Shown in pieces: positions 15,777 to 22,659 of a stretch of 28,332 nucleotides of DNA. The stretch covers positions 1-28,332 of the forward strand of contig CASEKF010000048.1 of NCBI GenBank assembly GCA_949288455.1, read 5' to 3'. Origin of the DNA: an uncultured bacterium. Its GTDB lineage: Bacteria; Vulcanimicrobiota; CADAWZ01. Both the position numbers and the translations under genes were made by a program. Position 1 is the stretch's first letter; every line of letters begins with the position of its first letter. Below the pieces are notes generated by a model, which saw only the letters and a program-made list of their open reading frames with translations, did not search any database and had not been told where the DNA came from.

Positions 15777-17117
15777 TCACATAACTGCCGATACTTCCAT
15801 TCCATCGGTAAGCTTTAAAAAGCCGTCGGTGATCACTATATCGTTTTGATTTACGCCCGAAAGAACGGCGATCTCTCCATCCAATTCCGGACCCGTCGAA
15901 ACATATTTGACGTAAACTTTGGAATCCTTTCCAAGAACAAAAACATATTTGCCTTTTTGCCCCGTCTGAACCGCTATGGAAGGAATCACTACGGCGTCTT
16001 CCAACTTATCGAGAAGTATTCTCGATTTTATAAACTGTCCCGGCCATAATTTTCTCTCTTCGTTATTAAAAATAGCCTTAATAAGAATAGTGCCGGTAAG
16101 CTTATCTATCTGATTATCAATAAAAACCAATTTCCCTTTCAAAAGGACGCCGTCAGTCAAAAAAACCTGCATTTCTCCTTTGCCGATTATCTTCATAAGA
16201 GAAGGAAGATATTTTTCCGGAACTGAACATGCTACATGAACGGGCTTAATTTGATTTATTGAAACAAGAGTTTGATCTCCCGAAGCTTTTACAAGATTCC
16301 CCCGCTTGACAAAAATACTGCCTACGACTCCGGACATCGGCGATTTAATAGTACAGTAATCTAATTCCAAATCAGCCATCTGAAATTGAGCCCGCGAAAT
16401 ATCTAACTGCGCTTTTGCGTCTTGTACCGCGGCTTGATAAGCGTCCGAGGATACTTTAGCGCTCTCTAAAGAAGCCGCGGAAGCCCTTACGGACGCCTGA
16501 GCGTTTCTTATCTCTTCTACTCTCGATCTTACCGTCGCGTTCAGAACGTCAAGGTCAGTTTTCGTTTTATCATACTGCTCCTGCGTGGTAAAACCTCCGG
16601 CAAGAAGTCTTCTATACCTCTCTTCAGTATCCATGGCATTTTTTCTGTAAATGACTTCCTTTTCATAATCTGCCTCCAGCTGTTTTACCAAAGCTACCGC
16701 CTTATCGTAATTAGCCCTGGCTTCCTGCTGCAAAGAAAAAGAACGAATATAATCTGATTCGGCCTTTTTTAGCCCGGCTTCAGATTTTTTCACCTGCGCT
16801 CTAGTCTGTTCTAAATTTTCGATATAAGGAGCCTGGTCTATGGTAAAAAGCAAATCGCCTTCTTTAACAAAGTCTCCTTCGTTAAAATGAACCTCGGTTA
16901 TTATTCCGTTTGCCTGAGATTTAACTTCTACGGAGGATAACGGCTCTACGCTTCCAATAACTTCTAAAGCGTTGAAAATATCTTTTTTCTGCGCCATGGC
17001 CGTAGAAACTATAACTTTCGAAGCGGCTCTGCCTTTATTTTTTTTAACGGAATCGCCGCCGCAGCCGACCGTAAGAATTAAAATAAAAACTGCGCATAGC
17101 CCAATTACTTTATTCAT
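15777..17117 (-). CDS. RND-type efflux periplasmic adaptor (membrane fusion) lipoprotein
   Basis: The 446-residue protein belongs to the HlyD/AcrA adaptor family that links inner-membrane pumps to outer-membrane channels. It starts with a lipoprotein signal (lipobox TVGC, Cys19). The lipoyl/barrel-sandwich halves are EVKSQANGIITEVHFNEGDFVKEGD (about 64-88) and LDYCTIKSPMSGVVGSIFVKRGNLV (about 251-275). Between them is an unusually long coiled-coil hairpin of about 150 residues, rich in Ala, Glu and Gln. Beta-barrel (KLTGTILIKAIFNN, WPGQFIKSRI) and membrane-proximal domains follow. GGAGG precedes the ATG. No RND pump or TolC-like gene is next to it, so its pump must be encoded elsewhere. Confidence 0.9.
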   Translation of the reverse strand: MNKVIGLCAVFILILTVGCGGDSVKKNKGRAASKVIVSTAMAQKKDIFNALEVIGSVEPLSSVEVKSQANGIITEVHFNEGDFVKEGDLLFTIDQAPYIENLEQTRAQVKKSEAGLKKAESDYIRSFSLQQEARANYDKAVALVKQLEADYEKEVIYRKNAMDTEERYRRLLAGGFTTQEQYDKTKTDLDVLNATVRSRVEEIRNAQASVRASAASLESAKVSSDAYQAAVQDAKAQLDISRAQFQMADLELDYCTIKSPMSGVVGSIFVKRGNLVKASGDQTLVSINQIKPVHVACSVPEKYLPSLMKIIGKGEMQVFLTDGVLLKGKLVFIDNQIDKLTGTILIKAIFNNEERKLWPGQFIKSRILLDKLEDAVVIPSIAVQTGQKGKYVFVLGKDSKVYVKYVSTGPELDGEIAVLSGVNQNDIVITDGFLKLTDGMEVSAVM

Positions 17118-17341
17118 AAAGCTAAAACCTCCTCAAATATGATTAATTCGATAAGCAAAAATAAAAATCCTTATTTAAAGACAAAGCAAACATATAACAT
17201 ACGTCATAAAATACCGCTAAAGAGGACGGATAATTATTTAGAAAGGGAATAAAAATATAAATGTGGAAATTTTCTTTTAAAATAAATCTATAATAAACCG
17301 AAAATATCTTAAATAAGCCGGATTTTGTCGCTGCCGGCGAT

Positions 17342-17358
17342 TATGCGCAGAGCGCATA
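17342..17358. promoter_or_regulatory. Palindrome TATGCGC-AGA-GCGCATA in the leader of the YedF-like gene
   Basis: A perfect 7-base-pair palindrome with a three-base centre ends about eight bases before the AAAGGAGAT ribosome site of the gene starting at 17383. A TATAAT hexamer lies upstream at 17289-17294 without a convincing -35. The site could be an operator or an RNA stem next to the ribosome site; the sequence alone does not decide. Confidence 0.35.
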
Positions 17359-17382
17359 TCTTTATGAAAGGAGATATGTATC

Positions 17383-17850
17383 TTGAACGAAAAAACGTCT
17401 CTGCCTCCCACTTTTGCAGAAGTCGATTTAAACTATTATCTGACATACGTACGGGACGATTCCGCGGCAGTTTTAGAAAACGTCGGGTACTCGACGTCAA
17501 AATCTTCTTCGCCGCAGAAAAAAACCGCAATGCTTTTCAAATCCGACGTATTCGGCTCAGACTGCGAAGAAACGGGAAAACTGCTCATGCATGAACTTTT
17601 AAACGCCATCTTTCTCGGCAAATATAAACCCGGCATAATTATTTTAACTAATTCTGCCGTTAGACTCCTCAACAACGCAAGAAGCGCATATCTTCTCGCA
17701 GGCCTGGAAAAGCAAGGAATCAAAATCATAGTATGCCTTACTTCGGCTGAAAGATACGGTATTGCCGGAAGCGTAAACGTTGGAACTCTAAGCGTAATGG
17801 AAGAAATACTAAAAGAACTGATGCATGCCAATAAAGTCATTTCGATATAA
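17383..17850 (+). CDS. YedF-like DsrE-family protein with residual TusA-like N-terminus
   Basis: The 155-residue protein starts at a TTG nine bases after AAAGGAG. Residues 48-155 match the DsrE-like C-terminal domain of YedF ('selenium metabolism') proteins: LFKSDVFGSDCEETGKLLM, KPGIIILTNSAVRLL, GIKIIVCLTSAERYGI and SVMEEILKELMHANKVISI. YedF normally has an N-terminal TusA domain with a CPxP motif. Here only a 35-residue remnant is left (VRDDSAAVLENVGYSTSK resembles the end of TusA), without that Cys. Within the DsrE domain Cys118 survives where relatives often have CxxC; the second Cys is Ser121. A sulfur- or selenium-relay role is possible but the reduced cysteine set makes it uncertain. 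The GT2 gene follows seven bases later. Confidence 0.82.
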   Translation: MNEKTSLPPTFAEVDLNYYLTYVRDDSAAVLENVGYSTSKSSSPQKKTAMLFKSDVFGSDCEETGKLLMHELLNAIFLGKYKPGIIILTNSAVRLLNNARSAYLLAGLEKQGIKIIVCLTSAERYGIAGSVNVGTLSVMEEILKELMHANKVISI

Positions 17851-17857
17851 AAACAAT

Positions 17858-18592
17858 ATGATAAGCATAATAATTCCCTGCTACAACGAGGCGGAATCGC
17901 TGCCTATATTGACAAAAAAAATTACGGAAATTTTAAAAAACGCAAATATTAGCGGAGAAATAATCGTCGTAGACGATAATTCTCCGGACGGAACCGGCGA
18001 GTTAGCCGAAAGACTCAAACTTCAATATAACGTTAAAATTATTCATAGAAAACGTAAAGAAGGCTTAGCCAGCGCCGTTCTCAGCGGAATAGAACAATCT
18101 TCCGGAGAAATAATAGGAGTAATGGACGCAGATTTGAGTCATGATCCGGAGATTATCCCAAAATTAACGTTGCCGTTAAAAGATAAAAAAGCTCAGCTTG
18201 CCGTAGGCAGCAGACATGTTAAAGGAGGAGGAAGCGAAAATTGGCCGCTAATCCGCAAAATAATATCTAACGCAGCTATATTTATAGGAAAGACGGTAAC
18301 TAACGTAAAAGACGCGACTTCGGGGTACTTTTTCTTCAGAAAAGAAATAATAGAAGGAGTTAATTTGAATCCCGCAGGCTTTAAAATAGGTTTGGAAATA
18401 TTCGTTAAAGCCAATTACGAGCGATTCGTCGAAGTCCCGTTCATATTTCAAAACAGACGCTACGGGACCAGTAAACTCGGCGGCGGAGAAGTTCTCCATT
18501 ATATTGCTCAACTGGCGTCTCTTTGGATCTATAATTTCAAAAATAAAAGGAAGAAACGTCCTATGCCAATATGTGAAGAAATACTTAAATAA
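17858..18592 (+). CDS. DPM1-like polyprenyl-phosphate hexose synthase (GT2)
   Basis: The 244-residue protein is a soluble GT2 enzyme of the dolichol/undecaprenyl-phosphate mannose synthase type, transferring a hexose from a nucleotide sugar to a polyprenyl phosphate. Motifs in order are MISIIIPCYNEAESLP, VDDNSPDGTGELAERL, MDADLSHDPEIIPKL (the DxD site), GSRHVKGG, TSGYFFFRKEI and the ending FQNRRYGTSKLGGGEVLHYI. There is no C-terminal membrane domain. The ATG at 17858 gives the canonical start although no ribosome site is evident; an upstream ATG at 17825 overlaps the preceding gene. Its product could feed the GT39-like enzyme at 7558-9042. Confidence 0.9.
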   Translation: MISIIIPCYNEAESLPILTKKITEILKNANISGEIIVVDDNSPDGTGELAERLKLQYNVKIIHRKRKEGLASAVLSGIEQSSGEIIGVMDADLSHDPEIIPKLTLPLKDKKAQLAVGSRHVKGGGSENWPLIRKIISNAAIFIGKTVTNVKDATSGYFFFRKEIIEGVNLNPAGFKIGLEIFVKANYERFVEVPFIFQNRRYGTSKLGGGEVLHYIAQLASLWIYNFKNKRKKRPMPICEEILK

Positions 18593-18614
18593 CATAATAA
18601 CAAGGAGGATTTAA

Positions 18615-19619
18615 ATGATACGATTCATATCGTTCATATTTGCCGTTCTTTTCTCGTTTATTCTAATTTTTGCAACCGCAAACGCCGCTTATCCGGTAGG
18701 CGAAGAAGCGGTAATAAAAGCGGTCAAAAAAGTTAAGCCTTCCGTAGTTTCCATATTAACTACTTTCCAGTCGGGAAAAGAAGGAGGAGGAAGCGGAGTC
18801 GTGCTTACCGCAGACGGCTATATTCTGACGAACGCGCATGTAGTCGAAAAAGCGAAAACTATACAAGTAGGGCTTGTCAGCGGGAAAAAATTCAGCGCGG
18901 TAATCGTAGGAAGCGCAAAACATAAAGATTTAGCCGTTATTAAAGTTAAAGCTAACGGCCTTCCAGTTCCGCCTTTCGGAAACTCTTCAAAACTTGAGCT
19001 GGGACAAACTGCGATAGCCATAGGAAATCCGCTAAAGTTTCAATGGAGCGTAACGGTAGGATGTATAAGCGCGATGAATAGAGATATAAAAACGAGAGGC
19101 ATAATGTACAGAGATCTGATTCAAACAGACGCCGCAATTAATCCCGGAAGCTCCGGAGGCGCGCTTATCAATCTTAAAGGAGAAATAATAGGAATAAACA
19201 CCTTAGTCTACACGGGAAACTCCGAATTTAAAAATGCTCAGGGGCTCAGTTTTGCAATTCCGATCAACAACGCTCTGGAAACTTCCAAATTTTTAAGAAA
19301 AGGCGAAATTCAAGCGTCGCCAAAGCCTTGGATAGGCATATCCGGCATAACTCTTACGCGGGAAACAGCCGAAAATTACGATCTTCCGGTAAAAACCGGC
19401 ATAATCGTAAACAGCGTAGTAGGATATGGACCCGCTAAAAAAGCCGGATTAGAAAAAGGCTGCATCATTACTGAATTCAATGGACAGAAAGTCTTGTCGA
19501 CGGACGATTTTAAAGCTCTTTTAAACGGATGTATGGCAGGGCAAGTAATACAATTGACTATATGGAAACAAAATAAAAGACAAAAAATAAACGTGACGGT
19601 CGAACACCAGACAAGATGA
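18615..19619 (+). CDS. HtrA/Deg-family periplasmic serine protease with one PDZ domain
   Basis: The 334-residue protein has a signal peptide (cleavage after ANA, residue 24) and the complete trypsin-like triad: His75 in LTNAHVV, Asp105 in KDLAVIK and Ser180 in NPGSSGGAL. One PDZ domain occupies about 238-330 (PWIGISGITLT, GIIVNSVVGYGPAKKAGLEKGCIITEFNGQKV). The short single-PDZ layout resembles DegS or HhoA-type proteases more than DegP. It would degrade or sense misfolded envelope proteins. GGAGG lies seven bases before the ATG, and the gene begins 22 bases after the DPM1-like gene. Its stop codon is one base from the start of the ArgRS homologue. Confidence 0.93.
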   Translation: MIRFISFIFAVLFSFILIFATANAAYPVGEEAVIKAVKKVKPSVVSILTTFQSGKEGGGSGVVLTADGYILTNAHVVEKAKTIQVGLVSGKKFSAVIVGSAKHKDLAVIKVKANGLPVPPFGNSSKLELGQTAIAIGNPLKFQWSVTVGCISAMNRDIKTRGIMYRDLIQTDAAINPGSSGGALINLKGEIIGINTLVYTGNSEFKNAQGLSFAIPINNALETSKFLRKGEIQASPKPWIGISGITLTRETAENYDLPVKTGIIVNSVVGYGPAKKAGLEKGCIITEFNGQKVLSTDDFKALLNGCMAGQVIQLTIWKQNKRQKINVTVEHQTR

Positions 19620-19620
19620 C

Positions 19621-21474
19621 ATGTACAGGAACAAAATAGAAACAATATTAACAGAAGCGATTTTAAAAGCTTTTCCGAATCGAGACGTAGAAAAATTCTT
19701 TCCAATTCCTCTGGAGATATGCTCCAATAAAGAATTTGGAGATTATTCTTCGACAATTCCGATTAAGTTAGCGGCCGTCTGGGAAGCCGATCCTTCTCAA
19801 ATAGCGGCGTCCATAGTTAATTCCATAGACAGAATACCAATTTTCTGCCAAAGCATCAAACATTCGTCGAGCGGCTTTATTAATATAACTCTTTCAAAGG
19901 ACGCCGTATATTACGGATTAATGGCGCTCCTTCAAGGCTCTGAAACGACGGATTACGTCTATTTTAAGTCAAAAAAAAACATAGAAGTAATCCTAGGCTC
20001 TTCGTCCGATTTAGTTTCTCTCAACGCCGAAGACGGGAGACAGCTTATAGTAGGAGCCTTCGTTCAAAAACTTCTAAAAAACGCCGGATGTAAAATATCC
20101 TGCGACATATTAGAAAACGAAAGCGGAGAAACATTGTGGCTGATATCTACCGCAGTAGAACATCGTTATCGAGAACTGCTCGGCGACGAGTCTTCCGGAC
20201 AAATTTTCGGATTCCGCAGCAAAGCCATAGTAGAACTAGCAAAAAAAATCATAGCAAATTATGGAGCCAATTTTTTATTTATAGACCGACCGTTAAGAAT
20301 ATCTACGATAAAAGAAGCTCTTTACCCAATAATCGCTTCTAAAATTCAACGACTGTGCAAAGACATTAACGTCGATCTTAAAGAAACCGTAAAAACAGCG
20401 TCGCTTAACGGCAAAAAAGGAGTTTATCAAGAAATATTCAAAAAATTCAAAGAAAACGATCTTATATATGAAGAAGACGTCATACCTATAAATAACTGGT
20501 TATGTTCTCATAAAGAAGAATTTAAACCCGGAAAACCTCAAGACGCTAAAAAAACAACCGACATTTGTTTTGAAAAACTGATTAAAGCATATCGTTTCTG
20601 GGAAAGTCCAACTAACCGGGAGAAACAAACAGGAGAAGAGTTTCTTATATCAAAACAGGAACGTATAATTTATCCGATAAAAACTCAAACGTGGATAAAA
20701 AGCTCGCAATTTGGAGACTTCAGCGATCAACTTTTATATCTTCCGAACGGAGAACCTTCGGATTATTTTCAAACTTTAGCGTTTTTAACGGCTAAATTCA
20801 AATTAAAACCGGATCAAATCGTCGTTATACAACCGGCAGATAAATCCTTAGAATTTTACAACACTTACTCTTCCGCGCTCAAATTTCTTGGATATGACGA
20901 GACAAAACTAAAAGTTATAGCCGTTGAAAAAACATATATAAAAAATCATCCTGATTCTCAAGAATTGCAAAAAGGCGAAAATATAGGGGCTATAGAATTA
21001 GCGAAATTTTTCAATAAAGACGAATACTGGATAAAAAATCTTGAAAAAAATCCCCAAAACAAACTGTATATAGACTGCAAAAATTCCGATTTTAAATTTG
21101 GATCTCTCAAACTGGCTCTGACAAGATTCGATTCGGCGTTTCAAGCGGCATACGCCCAAGGATATCGAGTTAATCCTAAAGAGATGGTAAAACATCTCTC
21201 TTTAACAGATTTAAAACTCCTGAATAACGATAAAGAAATAGAGATAATTAAAACGTTAATTATTTATCCGTCTATATTATATAACGTTATGGAAAATTAT
21301 AATACCGGAATTTTATACGATTTTTTAAAGGACCTAACCAAGCTGTTTAACGATTATTACGAATCGGTAAAAATTCTCGTCGGCGACAGACCAACGGTAT
21401 CGGTAAGAATAGCTATGCTAAAAGCCGTAAAAACGATAGTGACTCGTAAAAAGATACCGCTGCCGACGAGATGA
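19621..21474 (+). CDS. Arginyl-tRNA synthetase homologue lacking HIGH and KMSKS motifs (probable pseudoenzyme)
   Basis: The 617-residue protein aligns along its whole length with bacterial ArgRS. The N-terminal tRNA-binding domain is clear (EFGDYSSTIPIKLAAVWEADPSQIAASIV, about 38-66; SSGFINITLSKDAV, 82-95). So are the catalytic-domain strands (QFGDFSDQLLYLPNG; LKPDQIVVIQPADKSLEF) and the DALR anticodon-binding domain (RFDSAFQAAYAQGYR to the end). The adenylation motifs are gone. Where ArgRS has SPNPxKPLHVGH there is GSSSDLVSLNAED (126-138). GADHH is QPADKS (404-409), and KMSKRxG is ELQKGEN (448-454). The C-terminus ends LPTR rather than a PERM-like tail. The frame is intact, so it is maintained. 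Arginine activation is unlikely; a tRNA-binding, regulatory or protein-partner role is inferred. It follows HtrA by one base. Confidence 0.85.
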   Translation: MYRNKIETILTEAILKAFPNRDVEKFFPIPLEICSNKEFGDYSSTIPIKLAAVWEADPSQIAASIVNSIDRIPIFCQSIKHSSSGFINITLSKDAVYYGLMALLQGSETTDYVYFKSKKNIEVILGSSSDLVSLNAEDGRQLIVGAFVQKLLKNAGCKISCDILENESGETLWLISTAVEHRYRELLGDESSGQIFGFRSKAIVELAKKIIANYGANFLFIDRPLRISTIKEALYPIIASKIQRLCKDINVDLKETVKTASLNGKKGVYQEIFKKFKENDLIYEEDVIPINNWLCSHKEEFKPGKPQDAKKTTDICFEKLIKAYRFWESPTNREKQTGEEFLISKQERIIYPIKTQTWIKSSQFGDFSDQLLYLPNGEPSDYFQTLAFLTAKFKLKPDQIVVIQPADKSLEFYNTYSSALKFLGYDETKLKVIAVEKTYIKNHPDSQELQKGENIGAIELAKFFNKDEYWIKNLEKNPQNKLYIDCKNSDFKFGSLKLALTRFDSAFQAAYAQGYRVNPKEMVKHLSLTDLKLLNNDKEIEIIKTLIIYPSILYNVMENYNTGILYDFLKDLTKLFNDYYESVKILVGDRPTVSVRIAMLKAVKTIVTRKKIPLPTR

Positions 21475-21475
21475 T

Positions 21476-21532
21476 TGAGCTTTAGAAATACCCTCTTACG
21501 ACGATATAGAAGGATTTTAAGGCTAAAGCTCA
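21476..21532 (+). other. Long-loop inverted repeat after the ArgRS homologue
   Basis: TGAGCTTTAG (21476-21485) pairs perfectly with CTAAAGCTCA (21523-21532), a 10-base-pair stem enclosing 37 bases. It begins within two bases of the stop codon. No T-run follows, so it is not a classic terminator. It may be a 3'-end stem or a regulatory element ahead of the gene at 21606. Confidence 0.4.
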
Positions 21533-21605
21533 GAATTCAGTTACATAAATTATATAAATTTTAAAGCATTTAAGCAGGTTTTCTAACCTCGGAAAGGCCG
21601 AACTT

Positions 21606-21854
21606 ATGGGAATAAAAGCATTTAAAGAAAAAGTTCCTGTTATCCTTCTTACCGAATCTTACAGAATTGAAGGAGAAATGCATGTAGTCCCCGGAGGAAG
21701 GATGCTGGACGAAATTAATAAAGAAAGAGACTTTATACCCGTCACAAACGCCACTATATACGCAATAGCCGGAGATACCCCTCTAGATTCTCTCGATTTT
21801 ATAGCCATTAATAAAAAACAAATAGTAATGGTAGCTCCTTCCGTAACCATATAG
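21606..21854 (+). CDS. Small conserved-looking protein, 82 residues, unknown function
   Basis: I do not know a function for this protein. An AAGG about nine bases before the ATG and the tight 13-base gap to the next gene support it. The sequence is beta-rich with no Cys, signal peptide or membrane segment. A pattern of ILLTESYRIEGEMHVVPGGRMLDEIN, then FIPVTNATIYAI, then DFIAINKKQIVMVAP is visible. That layout, with a GGRMLDEIN turn and a final NK-x-I strand, recalls small single-domain proteins of the DUF6812 sort that hold an Sm-like or short barrel fold. This resemblance is from memory and weak. Co-transcription with the UlaG-like hydrolase is likely. Confidence 0.75.
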   Translation: MGIKAFKEKVPVILLTESYRIEGEMHVVPGGRMLDEINKERDFIPVTNATIYAIAGDTPLDSLDFIAINKKQIVMVAPSVTI

Positions 21855-21867
21855 AAAGGATTTAATA

Positions 21868-22548
21868 ATGCCCAATATAAGATATTTAGGTCATAGCTCA
21901 TATTATATTAACTCAGCTAAAGGCACCGCGATAATAACGGATCCTTACGGAAGAACCATACCGTACACCTTTCCTATTATATCGGCGGATATCGTCCTAC
22001 AAAGTCATGAACATGCAGATCATAACGCGACGTGGAGAGTAACTGGAAATCCTATCGTAGTCAAACGTACCAGCGACTTCATAGCGGAATTTGACGTCAA
22101 TGTGGAAAAAACTAAAGAAACTTTAACATTCAAAGCGTTCCCTTCATGGCATGATAAATTTATCGGCAAGAAAAAAGGACCTAACACAATATTTATGTGG
22201 TATATGGACGGTTTGAAATTTTGTCATTTAGGAGATCTGGGGCATGTCTTAACTGAGAAGGAAATAGAATGGCTTGGAGAGGTCGACGTGCTTTTCTGCC
22301 CGGTAGGCGGAGGCATAACGCTAACATCCTCTGACGCCGTGCTGGTAGTAAACCAGCTTAAGGCAAAAATAGTATTTCCGATGCATTATAAAACAAAAAT
22401 GACGGAATTTATTTCTTGGCTTGAAGAACCCGTTGAAAATTTCATCGAAAAAATAGGAGGGGCGGAATATTTATACGCTCTGGCTACTCAAGTGGACTCG
22501 CATCATCTGCCTAAAACAACGGTGGTGAAAATACTTGAAAACGGTTAA
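21868..22548 (+). CDS. UlaG-like metal-dependent hydrolase (UPF0173, metallo-beta-lactamase fold)
   Basis: The 226-residue cytosolic protein has the family's full metal-site set: SHEHADHN (HxHxDH motif, about 46-53), SWHDKFIG, HLGDLGH (about 119-125) and FPMHYKT near 170. Length and the opening IRYLGHSSYYI match the UPF0173/UlaG-like branch, whose members hydrolyse phosphodiester, lactone or related bonds. The substrate is usually unknown. AGAAAGGATTTAATA supplies the ribosome site. The gene converges with glmU. Confidence 0.92.
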   Translation: MPNIRYLGHSSYYINSAKGTAIITDPYGRTIPYTFPIISADIVLQSHEHADHNATWRVTGNPIVVKRTSDFIAEFDVNVEKTKETLTFKAFPSWHDKFIGKKKGPNTIFMWYMDGLKFCHLGDLGHVLTEKEIEWLGEVDVLFCPVGGGITLTSSDAVLVVNQLKAKIVFPMHYKTKMTEFISWLEEPVENFIEKIGGAEYLYALATQVDSHHLPKTTVVKILENG

Positions 22549-22591
22549 CGTCTCCTTGACTTAATAAGCAATTATTACGCTAGTAATTATG

Positions 22592-22637
22592 AAATAAAGC
22601 CGAAGCTTGCGAAATACGACGCAGCTCGGCTTTATTT
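22592..22637. terminator. Bidirectional terminator between the UlaG-like gene and glmU
   Basis: AAATAAAGCCGA (22592-22603) pairs perfectly with TCGGCTTTATTT (22626-22637), a 12-base-pair stem with a 22-base loop. The A/T ends of the stem supply T-rich tails on both strands. It lies between the convergent stop codons at 22548 and 22660. Confidence 0.75.
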
Positions 22638-22659
22638 ATGTCTTTGCATACAATAATCT

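Noticed and set aside
15727-15780. GTG start for the GH13 gene overlapping the adaptor stop
   Set aside because: The ATG at 15726 has a strong GGAGG at proper spacing and gives the family-typical N-terminus.
17325-17594. 89-codon ORF overlapping the YedF-like gene start
   Set aside because: It shares the ribosome site but has no recognisable content, whereas the TTG-started frame encodes a DsrE-family domain.
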